Shown piece after piece: positions 7,790 through 15,795 of a stretch of 38,121 bases of DNA; the stretch's first letter is position 1; each line of letters opens with the position of its first letter. The notes below the pieces were generated by a model. The model was not told the origin of the DNA. It saw only the letters and a list, made by a program, of their open reading frames with translations, and made no database searches. The DNA lies in contig JAURWR010000083.1 in assembly GCA_030654805.1 (NCBI GenBank), forward strand, positions 1-38,121. The letters are read 5' to 3'. Both the position numbers and the translations under genes were made by a program. Source of the stretch: Burkholderiaceae bacterium (GTDB taxonomy: Bacteria; Pseudomonadota; Gammaproteobacteria; Burkholderiales; Burkholderiaceae_C).

Positions 7790-9814
7790 TCAAAGGTGGT
7801 TCGGCGGGGTGATCCCGAATCGCTTCATCTGTCGATAGATCGTTGCCCGGCACAGGGCCAGTTCGTCGGCGGCCCGCGTCACGTTCCATTTGTGACGCTT
7901 CAGGGCATTCAGCAACCGTGCGGACGAGTCCTCGTTCGTATCCAGCGCGAGCGATGCGGGGCTGTCCACGAAGACCGTTCTGGGCTGGATCACTGGCCGC
8001 ACACGATCGGCCTGCTGTGCGCCGCAGAGTTCGTCGGGAAGATCGGCCAGTGTCACCGGTGCATCGTCGCTCAGCGCGATGGCGAAACGCAAGGTGCTGC
8101 GCAGTTCCCTCACGTTGCCAGGCCAGTGGTGGGCCGTCAACCGGTCGACGATCTCCGCAGACATCGTCGAGCGCGAATGTGATCGTCGAGCCTCGTCCTG
8201 GAAGATTGTCTCGATCAGGTAGCGTTGATCCGCGCGGTCTCGCAGCGCCGGCAGGCTGAGCGTGGCCCCACACAAGCGGTAATACAGGTCTTCCCGGAAG
8301 GTGCCGGCTTCCACCTGGTCGCGCAGGTCGCGGTGGGTGGCGGCGATGACGGTGCAGTTGACCGGGATTGGATGGTCGGCACCCAGCGGCAGCACCTCGT
8401 TTTCTGACAGCACGCGCAGGAAGCGTGTCTGCAGCTGCAAGGGCATGTCGCCGATTTCGTCGAGAAACAGCGATCCGCCTTCGGACTGCAGGATCAAGCC
8501 CTTCATCCCCTTGCTGCGGCCACCGGTGAAGCTGCCGGGCATGTAGCCGAAGAGTTCGCTCTCGATCAGCGATTCAGGTATCGATGCGCAGTTGACCGCC
8601 ACGAAAGGCTTGCGCGCGCGCTTGCTGTAGCCGTGCAGCGCTTTGGCGAACACCTCCTTGCCCGACCCGGTTTCGCCCTGGATCAGGATGTTCACCTTGC
8701 GATCGACCAGGCGCTTGGCCTGCCGGATCAGGTTCTGCATCGTCGGGTCGCTGCCGGCGAGTCGGTCGAGCGCCAGTGGCTCGTCGCGGCCTTCGCTCGT
8801 CGCTGGCAAGGCGGCAGGGGTTCGCGCTTCCGCCTGTGCCGGGAGCGTCGTTCTGACCACTGCGAGGTTCCGGGGCGGAATGACAGTCGCATACTGGCGG
8901 TCTTGCAGGTGAGCGCCGATGCCCGACAGCTCCATCGTGGTGCCACCCTTGGCCAGGCGCGACAACTCGTCCTGTGACGTTTCAAGCAGATCCATGACCG
9001 TCTGGCCGACCAGGTTGTTGCTGGCCCACTGCGGTACGCCCGGGGCTGCGAACTTCTTGCGTGCCCCGGTGTTCGCGCCGACGATGCAGCCGTCCTCGTT
9101 GAAGGCAAGCATGATGTTGCCGGACACCTCGACCAGCCCGCAGACTTGCCCGAGCCTCAGGATCCAGTGCTTGTCGAAGTGACGCAGGAAATTGGCGTCC
9201 TCGATCATCTGCCCGTAGATCGACGTGAGGTGAAGCACCAGGTGCTGGCTCTCCTTCGCTTCGGGCGAATGCAGGGCCGACACGTCGAGCACGGCCAGCA
9301 ACTGGCCGTCCGGCGTGAACAGGGGAGCCGAGGTGCAGGTCAGCCCGATGTGCGTGGCGTCGAAGTGTTCGGCCTGATGGCAGGTGATGATTTCCCGCTC
9401 GACAAGGCAGGTGCCCACCCCGCAGGTGCCGGCATGCGCTTCGTTCCAGTCGGCCCCGAGGTACAGCCCAGCCGCCTTGAGCTGCTTCTCGGTGGCCGGG
9501 TTGCCGATGTAGTCGACGGTGATGCCGTCGCTGTCGGTCAGCAGCATCATGTATCCGAGGTCGGCGACACGGCGGTACATGTCTTCCATGCCGGCGCGAG
9601 CGACGCGAATGAAACCCTCCAGCCGTTGCTGGTGCTCGCGTACACGCTCGAACGGCAGGATGTTTGCCGCCTTGGGCTTGGACGGGTCCAGCCCGTGCTG
9701 CTTGATGCAGCGGGTCCACGACTTGTGGATCAGGGCATCAGCACCCCGGGCGTGAGCGAAATTCGATCCAACGTTGATGACGTTGTCGATGTGCTCTATT
9801 TGCGCGTTGCTCAT
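7790..9814 (-). CDS. acoR: Sigma-54-dependent activator, AcoR family
   Basis: This enhancer-binding protein activates sigma-54 promoters, classically those of acetoin catabolism. It has 674 residues: an N-terminal GAF-type sensor region (about 60-230), a linker, an AAA+ domain with Walker A GETGSGKE at 380-387 and Walker B LFLDEIGD, and a C-terminal Fis-type helix-turn-helix (NVTRAADELALCRATIYRQM). The sigma-54-contacting loop reads GSFTGG (427-432) instead of the canonical GAFTGA. ATG 9814 has GGAG nine bases upstream. It is divergent from the aco cluster, whose regulatory region holds a -24/-12 promoter and two GCGACA-N2-TGTCGC dyads that this protein probably binds. Confidence 0.93.
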   Translation of the reverse strand: MSNAQIEHIDNVINVGSNFAHARGADALIHKSWTRCIKQHGLDPSKPKAANILPFERVREHQQRLEGFIRVARAGMEDMYRRVADLGYMMLLTDSDGITVDYIGNPATEKQLKAAGLYLGADWNEAHAGTCGVGTCLVEREIITCHQAEHFDATHIGLTCTSAPLFTPDGQLLAVLDVSALHSPEAKESQHLVLHLTSIYGQMIEDANFLRHFDKHWILRLGQVCGLVEVSGNIMLAFNEDGCIVGANTGARKKFAAPGVPQWASNNLVGQTVMDLLETSQDELSRLAKGGTTMELSGIGAHLQDRQYATVIPPRNLAVVRTTLPAQAEARTPAALPATSEGRDEPLALDRLAGSDPTMQNLIRQAKRLVDRKVNILIQGETGSGKEVFAKALHGYSKRARKPFVAVNCASIPESLIESELFGYMPGSFTGGRSKGMKGLILQSEGGSLFLDEIGDMPLQLQTRFLRVLSENEVLPLGADHPIPVNCTVIAATHRDLRDQVEAGTFREDLYYRLCGATLSLPALRDRADQRYLIETIFQDEARRSHSRSTMSAEIVDRLTAHHWPGNVRELRSTLRFAIALSDDAPVTLADLPDELCGAQQADRVRPVIQPRTVFVDSPASLALDTNEDSSARLLNALKRHKWNVTRAADELALCRATIYRQMKRFGITPPNHL

Positions 9815-10090
9815 CGGTCGTCTCCTGAAGTCGATCGCTCTGCTGGCGATCTGACGCGTTTAGCGGCCAGTGATGGTGAGTCCGTCTTCGCAGCGTCGCA
9901 AGGGGGCATTTCCCCGTGCTGTAGCGGCAGGATGAGGGTGGCAATCCGGACCTCATTTTTGCAAGCCGCAGATAAAGCGATTCGCGTGCCAAAGCATTGA
10001 TTTCCAGCAACGTGAACCTCGTTGCCTGGTGCGCTCGTGGGATGAGCGCTGTGCAGCCGTGTTTCGCCGCCGCCGAAGGCTGATTTGCAT

Positions 10091-10104
10091 GCGACAACTG
10101 TCGC
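10091..10104. promoter_or_regulatory. Putative AcoR operator 1 (aco)
   Basis: GCGACAACTGTCGC has perfect 6-base arms (GCGACA / TGTCGC) around a 2-base centre, 140 bases upstream of the -24 element. This is a normal upstream-activator distance. The same dyad occurs at 18977-18990. Confidence 0.65.
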
Positions 10105-10124
10105 TTTGAGGACTGTTGAATTTC

Positions 10125-10138
10125 GCGACACCTGTTGC
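10125..10138. promoter_or_regulatory. Putative AcoR operator 2 (aco)
   Basis: GCGACACCTGTTGC matches the dyad GCGACA-N2-TGTCGC with one mismatch. Its centre is 34 bases from that of operator 1 (about three helical turns), which would put both sites on the same DNA face. Confidence 0.6.
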
Positions 10139-10243
10139 GCGCAACAGCGTCCGAGCAGGAGCCACAGCACGCTGAGAGCCAGCTGCCGCTGCCGGTCTGC
10201 TGTGCGGTGGTTTTGGCAGCGTGCGAGCGTGGCATCCCGGTGA

Positions 10244-10258
10244 TGGCACGGTGATTGC
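10244..10258 (+). promoter_or_regulatory. Sigma-54 (-24/-12) promoter of the aco cluster
   Basis: TGGCACGGTGATTGC is a full match to the consensus TGGCAC-N5-TTGC, with invariant GG and GC exactly ten bases apart. Transcription would begin near 10270, leaving about 75 bases of leader to the GTG at 10344. It lies downstream of the two operator dyads. Confidence 0.8.
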
Positions 10259-10343
10259 GCTTTCGATGGGCCTGCGAACAGACAGGAGCGACCCGCGCGA
10301 CACCTCGGGCCAGCGGCAGCCGCCATCAACCTGGAGACAACTC

Positions 10344-10826
10344 GTGAATGCATTGAACGCGATATCGCTCAGCGTCGGCCTGTGGGTCGGCATCTGGTGC
10401 TTCGCCACGCTGGGCTTCCTGGAGCCCCAGGTCATGACCTGGATCACCTTCCTGACCTGGGCCTCGTTTTTTGCGGCCGGTGGCGGCAAGGTCGGCTTGA
10501 CGAAGTCGATCGCCAGCGCGTTTGCCGGCACGTTGATCTCGGCGGCGGTCGTCTGGCTGAACGGCTACCTCGGCGGTGGCGTGCAGGGCTTCGGGCTGCT
10601 GATTTTCAGCGCGCTGCTGGCGCTGCTTGGCTGGTCGTTGTGCCAGCTGTCGAAGATCGATCTGTTCAGCTTCATTCCCGGCGCCTTCATCGGTGCCGCC
10701 TCGTTCTTCGGTGCCGGCGCGCCGCTCGACGCCAAGCTCGGGTGGGTGCTGGTGTCGATCATCTGCGGTGCGGTTATGGGGCTGGTCTCCGAGCGCGTCG
10801 GGCAGTCGATCACCGCCAAGGCCTGA
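10344..10826 (+). CDS. DUF1097 membrane protein
   Basis: This 160-residue integral membrane protein matches the DUF1097 family (E. coli YcdZ type): its N-terminus VNALNAISLSVGLWVG and the repeated hydrophobic segments give about four to five helices. Small residues are abundant (FGAGAP, GGGVQGF), as is common for channels and small transporters. Function is unknown; its position as first gene behind the sigma-54 promoter suggests a role in handling the substrate or product of the aco pathway, which is inference. The frame is open to 10221, but GTG 10344 is preceded by GGAGACAA at 10333-10340 and gives the family N-terminus. Confidence 0.82.
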   Translation: MNALNAISLSVGLWVGIWCFATLGFLEPQVMTWITFLTWASFFAAGGGKVGLTKSIASAFAGTLISAAVVWLNGYLGGGVQGFGLLIFSALLALLGWSLCQLSKIDLFSFIPGAFIGAASFFGAGAPLDAKLGWVLVSIICGAVMGLVSERVGQSITAKA

Positions 10827-10849
10827 AGCGACCGATCGAGAGCTGCACC

Positions 10850-11416
10850 GTGACCCGATTGACGCTCAACGGCATCGCCACCTACACCGAAGGAACGTTG
10901 CCGAGGCCGGGGCAGGAAGCGCCGAAATTCCTGTTGACCACCTCTGCTTTCGAGGACGTCGGGCTCGATCACTTTCCGGGCCGGTGCAAGGTGCTCAACA
11001 TCGTGCCCAGCATCGAACTCCCGAGCTGCCGGCTGTCGTCGCGTCGTCTCGAAGAGGGGCTGCGGTGCATGCCGAACGTGGCGCTGCTGACGATCTCGCG
11101 GGATCTGCCTTTCATCGTGGATTTCGGGCGAGACGACGGCGGTGCGCGGTCACGCAGCGTCACGCTCTCGACGTTTCGCTGTCCATTATTTGCGCGCAGC
11201 TACGGTGTCGACATCGTCAGCGGACCGCTGCGCGGACTGATGGCGCGGGCGGTTCTTGTGCTCGATGCTCGAAACAGGGTGCTGCATGCCGAGCTCGTGC
11301 GCGAACTCAGCGAGGACCCCGATTGTCTCGCCGCGCTGTCCGCAGCCCGCCTGGCGGTCGAGCTCGGCAGTGCGACGGCTGTGTCATCGGCAGATGAAAC
11401 AGCTGTCGCGGTGTGA
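10850..11416 (+). CDS. Tpx-like peroxiredoxin lacking the resolving cysteine
   Basis: This 188-residue protein aligns along its whole length with thiol peroxidase Tpx: an N-terminal hairpin, GRCKVLNIVPSIELPSC, ISRDLPF, VTLSTFRCPLFARSYGV and GPLRGLMARAVLVLD. The peroxidatic cysteine is kept at C60 (C61 in E. coli) and so is the arginine of the LxARAV block. Two hallmark residues are not: the Thr of TxxC is Leu57, and the position of resolving Cys95 is Arg94. Other cysteines (C46, C73, and one in the TFRC segment) might resolve the sulfenate. A poorly conserved tail ends in VSSADETAVAV. It starts at GTG 10850, 23 bases after the DUF1097 gene. It could be a 1-Cys enzyme, a sensor or a non-catalytic relative. 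Confidence 0.8.
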   Translation: MTRLTLNGIATYTEGTLPRPGQEAPKFLLTTSAFEDVGLDHFPGRCKVLNIVPSIELPSCRLSSRRLEEGLRCMPNVALLTISRDLPFIVDFGRDDGGARSRSVTLSTFRCPLFARSYGVDIVSGPLRGLMARAVLVLDARNRVLHAELVRELSEDPDCLAALSAARLAVELGSATAVSSADETAVAV

Positions 11417-11519
11417 CACCTGACAGCACCTGCATTCACGACGACGTGGATGCCACAAACGAAGGTTCAGCGCGGTGATCCGGGCCGTCGACATCGCCCT
11501 GCGCCCACGTCGAATGGCG

Positions 11520-11534
11520 TGGCATGCGGCTTGC
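11520..11534 (+). promoter_or_regulatory. Second sigma-54 (-24/-12) promoter, upstream of acoX
   Basis: TGGCATGCGGCTTGC has GG-N10-GC spacing and an exact TTGC. Initiation would be near 11546, 24 bases before acoX. The 153-base gap before it holds no perfect GCGACA dyad, only a loose TGTCGC...GTGACA pair at 11404-11418, partly inside the Tpx-like gene. Confidence 0.6.
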
Positions 11535-11569
11535 GCCCATGGACGCCAAAGCAACGCAGGAGACAGTGA

Positions 11570-12631
11570 ATGAGTTCAGCCGGGACCGGTGCACAGGATT
11601 GCATCGGCATCATCGCCAACCCGGTGTCGGCACGCGACGTCCGGCGCGTCATCGCGAATGCCAGCGGGCTGCAGATCTCGGAGCGCGTGAACATCGTTCT
11701 GCGGGTTCTCAGCACCGTTCGCAGTCTGGGCATCAAGCGCGTGCTGATGATGCCCGACCGGGGCGGCATCCGGTCGATGCTGCTGCGGCACCTGAAGCGC
11801 GAACACAACCTGCATCACGCGTTTCCGGAGGTCGAGTTCCTCGACATCAACGCGACCTCGACCGTCGACGACACGATCCTCGCCGCGAAGATGATGGGCG
11901 AGGCGGGCGTCCGCGCGATCGTCGTGCTGGGTGGCGATGGCACGCACCGCGCCGTCATCAAGGGCTGCACCTCGGTGCCCATCGCCGGACTGTCGACGGG
12001 CACCAACAACGCCTTCCCCGAGATGCGCGAATCGACGGTCGCTGCGATGGCCGTGGCGCTGTACGCCACAGGCCGGATCGGCGCATCGGAAGCCCTCGCC
12101 GGCAACAAGGTGCTGCATGTCTCGATCAACGACGGCGAGCGGGAGGACATCGCGCTGGTCGATGCGGTGATCTCCACCGACCGCTACGTCGGCTCGCGTG
12201 CGCTGTGGAAGACCGACCACCTCCGCGCCGCGTACCTGACCTTCGCCGACCCGCAGGCGATCGGCTTGTCGGCTCTGGGTGGCTTGCTGCAACCTGTCGG
12301 GCGACGCGAGTCCGGCGGCCTGGTGGTTCACCTCAGCGACGACCCGGCCACCCGAAAAATCGGGCTGCGCGTCCCGATCGCCCCCGGGATGATTCGAGAG
12401 GCCGGCATCGCGGGCTGGGAGCCGATGCCCGCCGGTCGACCGTTCGACGTTGCACTGAGCGCCGGCATCGTCGCGCTCGACGGCGAACGCGAGATGCCTT
12501 TCGGCCCCAACGACCGTGTTCGCATCACCTTGCGCAACAACGTTTTTTCGACCGTGGACGTCGCCCGCTGCATGCAGATCGCTGCACGCGAAGGCTTGTT
12601 CCGCTTCACTTCCCAGACCGACCAGACCTAA
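11570..12631 (+). CDS. acoX: Acetoin catabolism protein AcoX (NAD-kinase fold)
   Basis: This 353-residue cytoplasmic protein is the AcoX found next to acetoin dehydrogenase genes in Cupriavidus and relatives. Its N-terminal part has the ATP-NAD-kinase/diacylglycerol-kinase fold: GIIANPVSARD near the N-terminus, and the nucleotide loop VVLGGDGTHRAV followed by GLSTGTNNAFPE. AcoX is dispensable for the dehydrogenase reaction itself and its substrate is unknown. ATG 11570 has AGGAGAC nine bases upstream. It is separated from acoA by 14 bases, so the two are surely co-transcribed. Confidence 0.93.
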   Translation: MSSAGTGAQDCIGIIANPVSARDVRRVIANASGLQISERVNIVLRVLSTVRSLGIKRVLMMPDRGGIRSMLLRHLKREHNLHHAFPEVEFLDINATSTVDDTILAAKMMGEAGVRAIVVLGGDGTHRAVIKGCTSVPIAGLSTGTNNAFPEMRESTVAAMAVALYATGRIGASEALAGNKVLHVSINDGEREDIALVDAVISTDRYVGSRALWKTDHLRAAYLTFADPQAIGLSALGGLLQPVGRRESGGLVVHLSDDPATRKIGLRVPIAPGMIREAGIAGWEPMPAGRPFDVALSAGIVALDGEREMPFGPNDRVRITLRNNVFSTVDVARCMQIAAREGLFRFTSQTDQT

Positions 12632-12645
12632 AAGGAGACAACGCC

Positions 12646-13632
12646 ATGCCCGCCACCAACCCATTCCCCCTCAGCAGGGACGCCCTGCTCGATTGCTACC
12701 GGATGATGCGCACGATCCGGGATTTCGAGGAGCGCCTGCACGTCGACTTCGCCCGCGGTGACATCCCCGGCTTCGTCCACCTGTACGCCGGCGAAGAGGC
12801 CACTGCGGTCGGCATCATGAGCCACCTCGGCGACGGCGACCGCATCGCCAGCACGCACCGCGGCCACGGGCACTGCATCGCCAAGGGCGTCGACCCCGTC
12901 GCGATGATGAAGGAGATCTACGGCAAGAAGGGCGGCTGTGGCAACGGCAAGGGTGGCTCGATGCACATCGCCGATCTGTCCAAGGGCATGATGGGCGCGA
13001 ACGGCATCCTCGGCGCGGGCGCACCGCTGGTCTGTGGTGCTGCGCTGGCCGCCAAGTTCCGCAAGAAGAACGAGGTCGCGATCAACTTCGTCGGCGATGG
13101 CGCGTCCAACCAGGGCACCTTCCTCGAAAGCCTGAACCTCGCGGCCGTGTGGAATCTGCCCGCGCTGTTCGTCATCGAGAACAACGGCTACGCCGAAGCG
13201 ACCTCGCGTGACTACGCCACCGCAGTGGACAGCTACGTCGACCGTGCTGCCGGCTTCGGCATGCCCGGCATCACCGTCGACGGCACCGATTTCTTCGCCG
13301 TCTACGAAGCCGCCGGCGAAATCATCCGCCGCGCCCGCGAAGGCGGTGGTCCGTCGCTGCTCGAATGCAAGATGGTCCGCTTTTACGGCCACTTCGAGGG
13401 CGATGCGCAGACCTACCGCGCCGCCGGTGAGCTCGACGACATCCGTGCCAACCACGACTGCCTGAAGATTTTCGGCGCCACCGTGACCGGTGCCGGCGTC
13501 ATCGCCGAGTCCGAACTGCGCTCGATCGACGACCAGGTGCTCTCGCTGATCGAGGACGCTGTCAAGCAGGCCAAGGCCGCACCGCTGCCGCCGCCTTCCG
13601 ACCTGCTCACCGACGTCTACGTGTCGTACTGA
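12646..13632 (+). CDS. acoA: Acetoin dehydrogenase E1 component, alpha subunit
   Basis: This is the thiamine-diphosphate-binding alpha chain of the 2-oxo-acid-dehydrogenase-like complex that cleaves acetoin to acetaldehyde and acetyl-CoA. It has 328 residues, the normal AcoA length. The ThDP motif begins GDG (150-152) and runs to ENNGYAEAT. HLYAGEEATAVG and the phosphorylation-loop-like RGHGHCIAKG segment are also typical. ATG 12646 follows AAAGGAGAC at 12631-12639. The partner beta chain is the next gene. Confidence 0.95.
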   Translation: MPATNPFPLSRDALLDCYRMMRTIRDFEERLHVDFARGDIPGFVHLYAGEEATAVGIMSHLGDGDRIASTHRGHGHCIAKGVDPVAMMKEIYGKKGGCGNGKGGSMHIADLSKGMMGANGILGAGAPLVCGAALAAKFRKKNEVAINFVGDGASNQGTFLESLNLAAVWNLPALFVIENNGYAEATSRDYATAVDSYVDRAAGFGMPGITVDGTDFFAVYEAAGEIIRRAREGGGPSLLECKMVRFYGHFEGDAQTYRAAGELDDIRANHDCLKIFGATVTGAGVIAESELRSIDDQVLSLIEDAVKQAKAAPLPPPSDLLTDVYVSY

Positions 13633-13666
13633 ACGCGCGCCCCCGCAAACCTCTAGGAGACTTTCC

Positions 13667-14680
13667 ATGGCCAGAAGAATCAGCCTGAAACAGGCAGTGA
13701 ACGAAGCAATCGATCAGGAGATGACACGCGACCCGATGGTCATCATGTTGGGCGAGGACATCGTCGGCGGCACCGGTGCCGACGGCGAGATGGACGCCTG
13801 GGGCGGCGTACTCGGCGTCACCAAGGGTCTGTACGCCAAGCACGGCGACCGCCTGATGGACACCCCGCTGTCCGAAAGCGCCTACGTCGGCGCCGCCATC
13901 GGCGCAGCCGCCTGCGGCATGCGGCCCATCGCCGAGTTGATGTTCATCGACTTCATGGGCGTGTGCTTCGACCAGATCTTCAACCAGGCGGCGAAGTTCA
14001 AGTACATGTTCGGCGGCAAGGCCGAGACGCCGGTGGTGATCCGTGCGATGGTCGGTGCGGGCTTCCGCGCGGCCGCCCAGCACAGCCAGATGCTGACGCC
14101 GATCTTCACGCACATCCCCGGACTGAAGGTGGTGTGCCCGAGCAATCCGTACGACACCAAGGGCCTGCTGATCCAGTCGATCCGCGACAACGACCCGGTG
14201 ATCTTCTGCGAGCACAAGAACCTCTACGCCATCGAAGGCGAGGTGCCCGAGGGCTCGTACACGATCCCGTTTGGTGAAGCGAACATCGTTCGCGAAGGCA
14301 AGCACTGCACGATCGTGACCTACGGCCTGATGGTGCACCGTTCGCTCGATGCGGCCCTCACGCTTGCCAAGGAAGGCATCGATGTCGAGATCGTCGATCT
14401 GCGCACGCTGTCGCCGCTGGACATCGACACCGTGCTGGAGAGCGTCACCAAGACCGGTCGCCTGGTCTGCGTCGACGAAGCCAGCCCACGCTGCAACATC
14501 GCAACAGACATCTCGGCGCAAGTCGCGATGCACGCCTTCAGCGCGTTGAAGGCGCAGATCGAGATGGTGGCTCCGCCGCATGTGCCGGTGCCGTTCTCGC
14601 CGTCGCTCGAAGACCTCTACATTCCGGGCGCTCCGGCCATTGCCGAAGCCGTTCGCCGCACGATCAAGGGGAAGCACTGA
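13667..14680 (+). CDS. acoB: Acetoin dehydrogenase E1 component, beta subunit
   Basis: This is the beta chain of E1, forming the heterotetramer with AcoA. It has 337 residues. Visible transketolase-type blocks are VIMLGEDIVGGTGADG, DTPLSESAYVGAAIGAA, PIAELMFIDFMG, and the C-terminal domain with EIVDLRTLSPLD. ATG 13667 has AGGAG upstream (13655-13659). The stop TGA shares its last base with the acoC ATG, a tight coupling. The specificity (acetoin rather than pyruvate or a branched-chain 2-oxo acid) is inferred from acoX, acoC architecture and acoR. Confidence 0.95.
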   Translation: MARRISLKQAVNEAIDQEMTRDPMVIMLGEDIVGGTGADGEMDAWGGVLGVTKGLYAKHGDRLMDTPLSESAYVGAAIGAAACGMRPIAELMFIDFMGVCFDQIFNQAAKFKYMFGGKAETPVVIRAMVGAGFRAAAQHSQMLTPIFTHIPGLKVVCPSNPYDTKGLLIQSIRDNDPVIFCEHKNLYAIEGEVPEGSYTIPFGEANIVREGKHCTIVTYGLMVHRSLDAALTLAKEGIDVEIVDLRTLSPLDIDTVLESVTKTGRLVCVDEASPRCNIATDISAQVAMHAFSALKAQIEMVAPPHVPVPFSPSLEDLYIPGAPAIAEAVRRTIKGKH

Positions 14681-15795
14681 TGGCTGGCATCACGCCCATC
14701 GTCATGCCTAAATGGGGCCTGTCGATGAAGGAAGGCACCGTCATGGCATGGCTCGTCGAAGAGGGCACCGAGATCACCGTCGGCATGCCGATCCTGGATG
14801 TCGAGACCGACAAGATCGCCAACGCGGTCGAGGCGGCCGACCCGGGTCTGCTGCGCCGCAAGATCGCCAATGAAGGCGAACTGCTGCCGGTCAAGGCGCT
14901 GCTCGGCGTGATGGGCGGCGACGATGTCAGCGATGCCGATATCGACGCCTACGTGGCGGCCTACGTCATGCCGGTCGTGGGTGACGGCGACGACGAGGAC
15001 ACCGGTCCGAAGACGCAGTGGGCCGATGTCGATGGCCTGCGCATCCGCTACGCGAAGCGCGGTGCGGAGTCCGGCACACCGGTGCTCTTCATCCACGGGT
15101 TCGGTGGGGACCTCGACAACTGGCTGTTCAACATCGATGCCGTCGGCGAGCACTCGCCGGTGGTGGCGCTCGATCTGCCCGGCCACGGCCAATCGACCGC
15201 CAAGCTGCCGGGCACCAGCATCACCGCGCTGGCGGAATTCGTCGACCATTTCATGGCCGCGATCGATCTGCCGAAGGCCCACATCGTCGGTCACTCGATG
15301 GGTGGCGCGGTGGCGTCGCAACTCGCACTGGCGCATCCCGACCGGGTCGCCTCGCTGACGCTGATCGCCAGCGCCGGTCTCGGTGATGAGATCAACGTCG
15401 GTTACACGGGTGGTTTTGCTGCTGCGGGCTCGCGGCGGGATCTGAAGCCGCTGCTCGAACAGCTGTTCAACGACGGATCGCTGGTCAGTCGTCAGATGAT
15501 CGATGACGTGCTGAAGTACAAGCGGCTCGATGGCGTCGACGCGCTGCTGACCGAGCTCAACGCCGGCCTGTTCGACGGTGGCCGCCAGTCCGAGCAACCG
15601 GGTCTGAAGCTCGAATCGACCGGCAAGCCGGTGCTGGTGGTGTGGGGCCGCGAGGACCGCATCGTGCCGGCCAGCCACGCGGGCAATGCGCCAGTCGGGG
15701 CCACCGTCGAGGTTTACGACGGTGCCGGACACATGGTTCAACTTGAGCGCGCAAGCGACGTCAATGCCCTGATCAAGCGGCATGTGGGTGTCTGA
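14680..15795 (+). CDS. acoC: Acetoin dehydrogenase E2: lipoyl domain plus alpha/beta hydrolase
   Basis: This 371-residue protein has the two-part design known from Pseudomonas AcoC. An N-terminal lipoyl domain (residues 1-80) carries the lipoylated lysine K45 in DVETDKIAN. After a short linker rich in Asp and Gly comes an alpha/beta-hydrolase fold (from about 110) with the nucleophile elbow GHSMGG, oxyanion segment HGFGGD and a late catalytic histidine in GAGHMVQLE. There is no peripheral-subunit-binding domain and no classical E2 catalytic domain, so acyl transfer is thought to run on the hydrolase fold. It overlaps acoB by one base. A lipoate-ligase-like gene follows immediately. Confidence 0.95.
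   Translation: MAGITPIVMPKWGLSMKEGTVMAWLVEEGTEITVGMPILDVETDKIANAVEAADPGLLRRKIANEGELLPVKALLGVMGGDDVSDADIDAYVAAYVMPVVGDGDDEDTGPKTQWADVDGLRIRYAKRGAESGTPVLFIHGFGGDLDNWLFNIDAVGEHSPVVALDLPGHGQSTAKLPGTSITALAEFVDHFMAAIDLPKAHIVGHSMGGAVASQLALAHPDRVASLTLIASAGLGDEINVGYTGGFAAAGSRRDLKPLLEQLFNDGSLVSRQMIDDVLKYKRLDGVDALLTELNAGLFDGGRQSEQPGLKLESTGKPVLVVWGREDRIVPASHAGNAPVGATVEVYDGAGHMVQLERASDVNALIKRHVGV

Larger units (their letters stand above)
9815..10343. promoter_or_regulatory. Divergent regulatory region acoR / aco cluster
   Basis: This 529-base gene-free stretch holds the acoR leader on the left, two operator dyads (10091-10104 and 10125-10138), a -24/-12 promoter (10244-10258) reading towards the aco genes, and a GTG start with GGAGAC at its right edge. 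I see no convincing sigma-70 promoter for acoR and no coding sequence. Confidence 0.7.
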
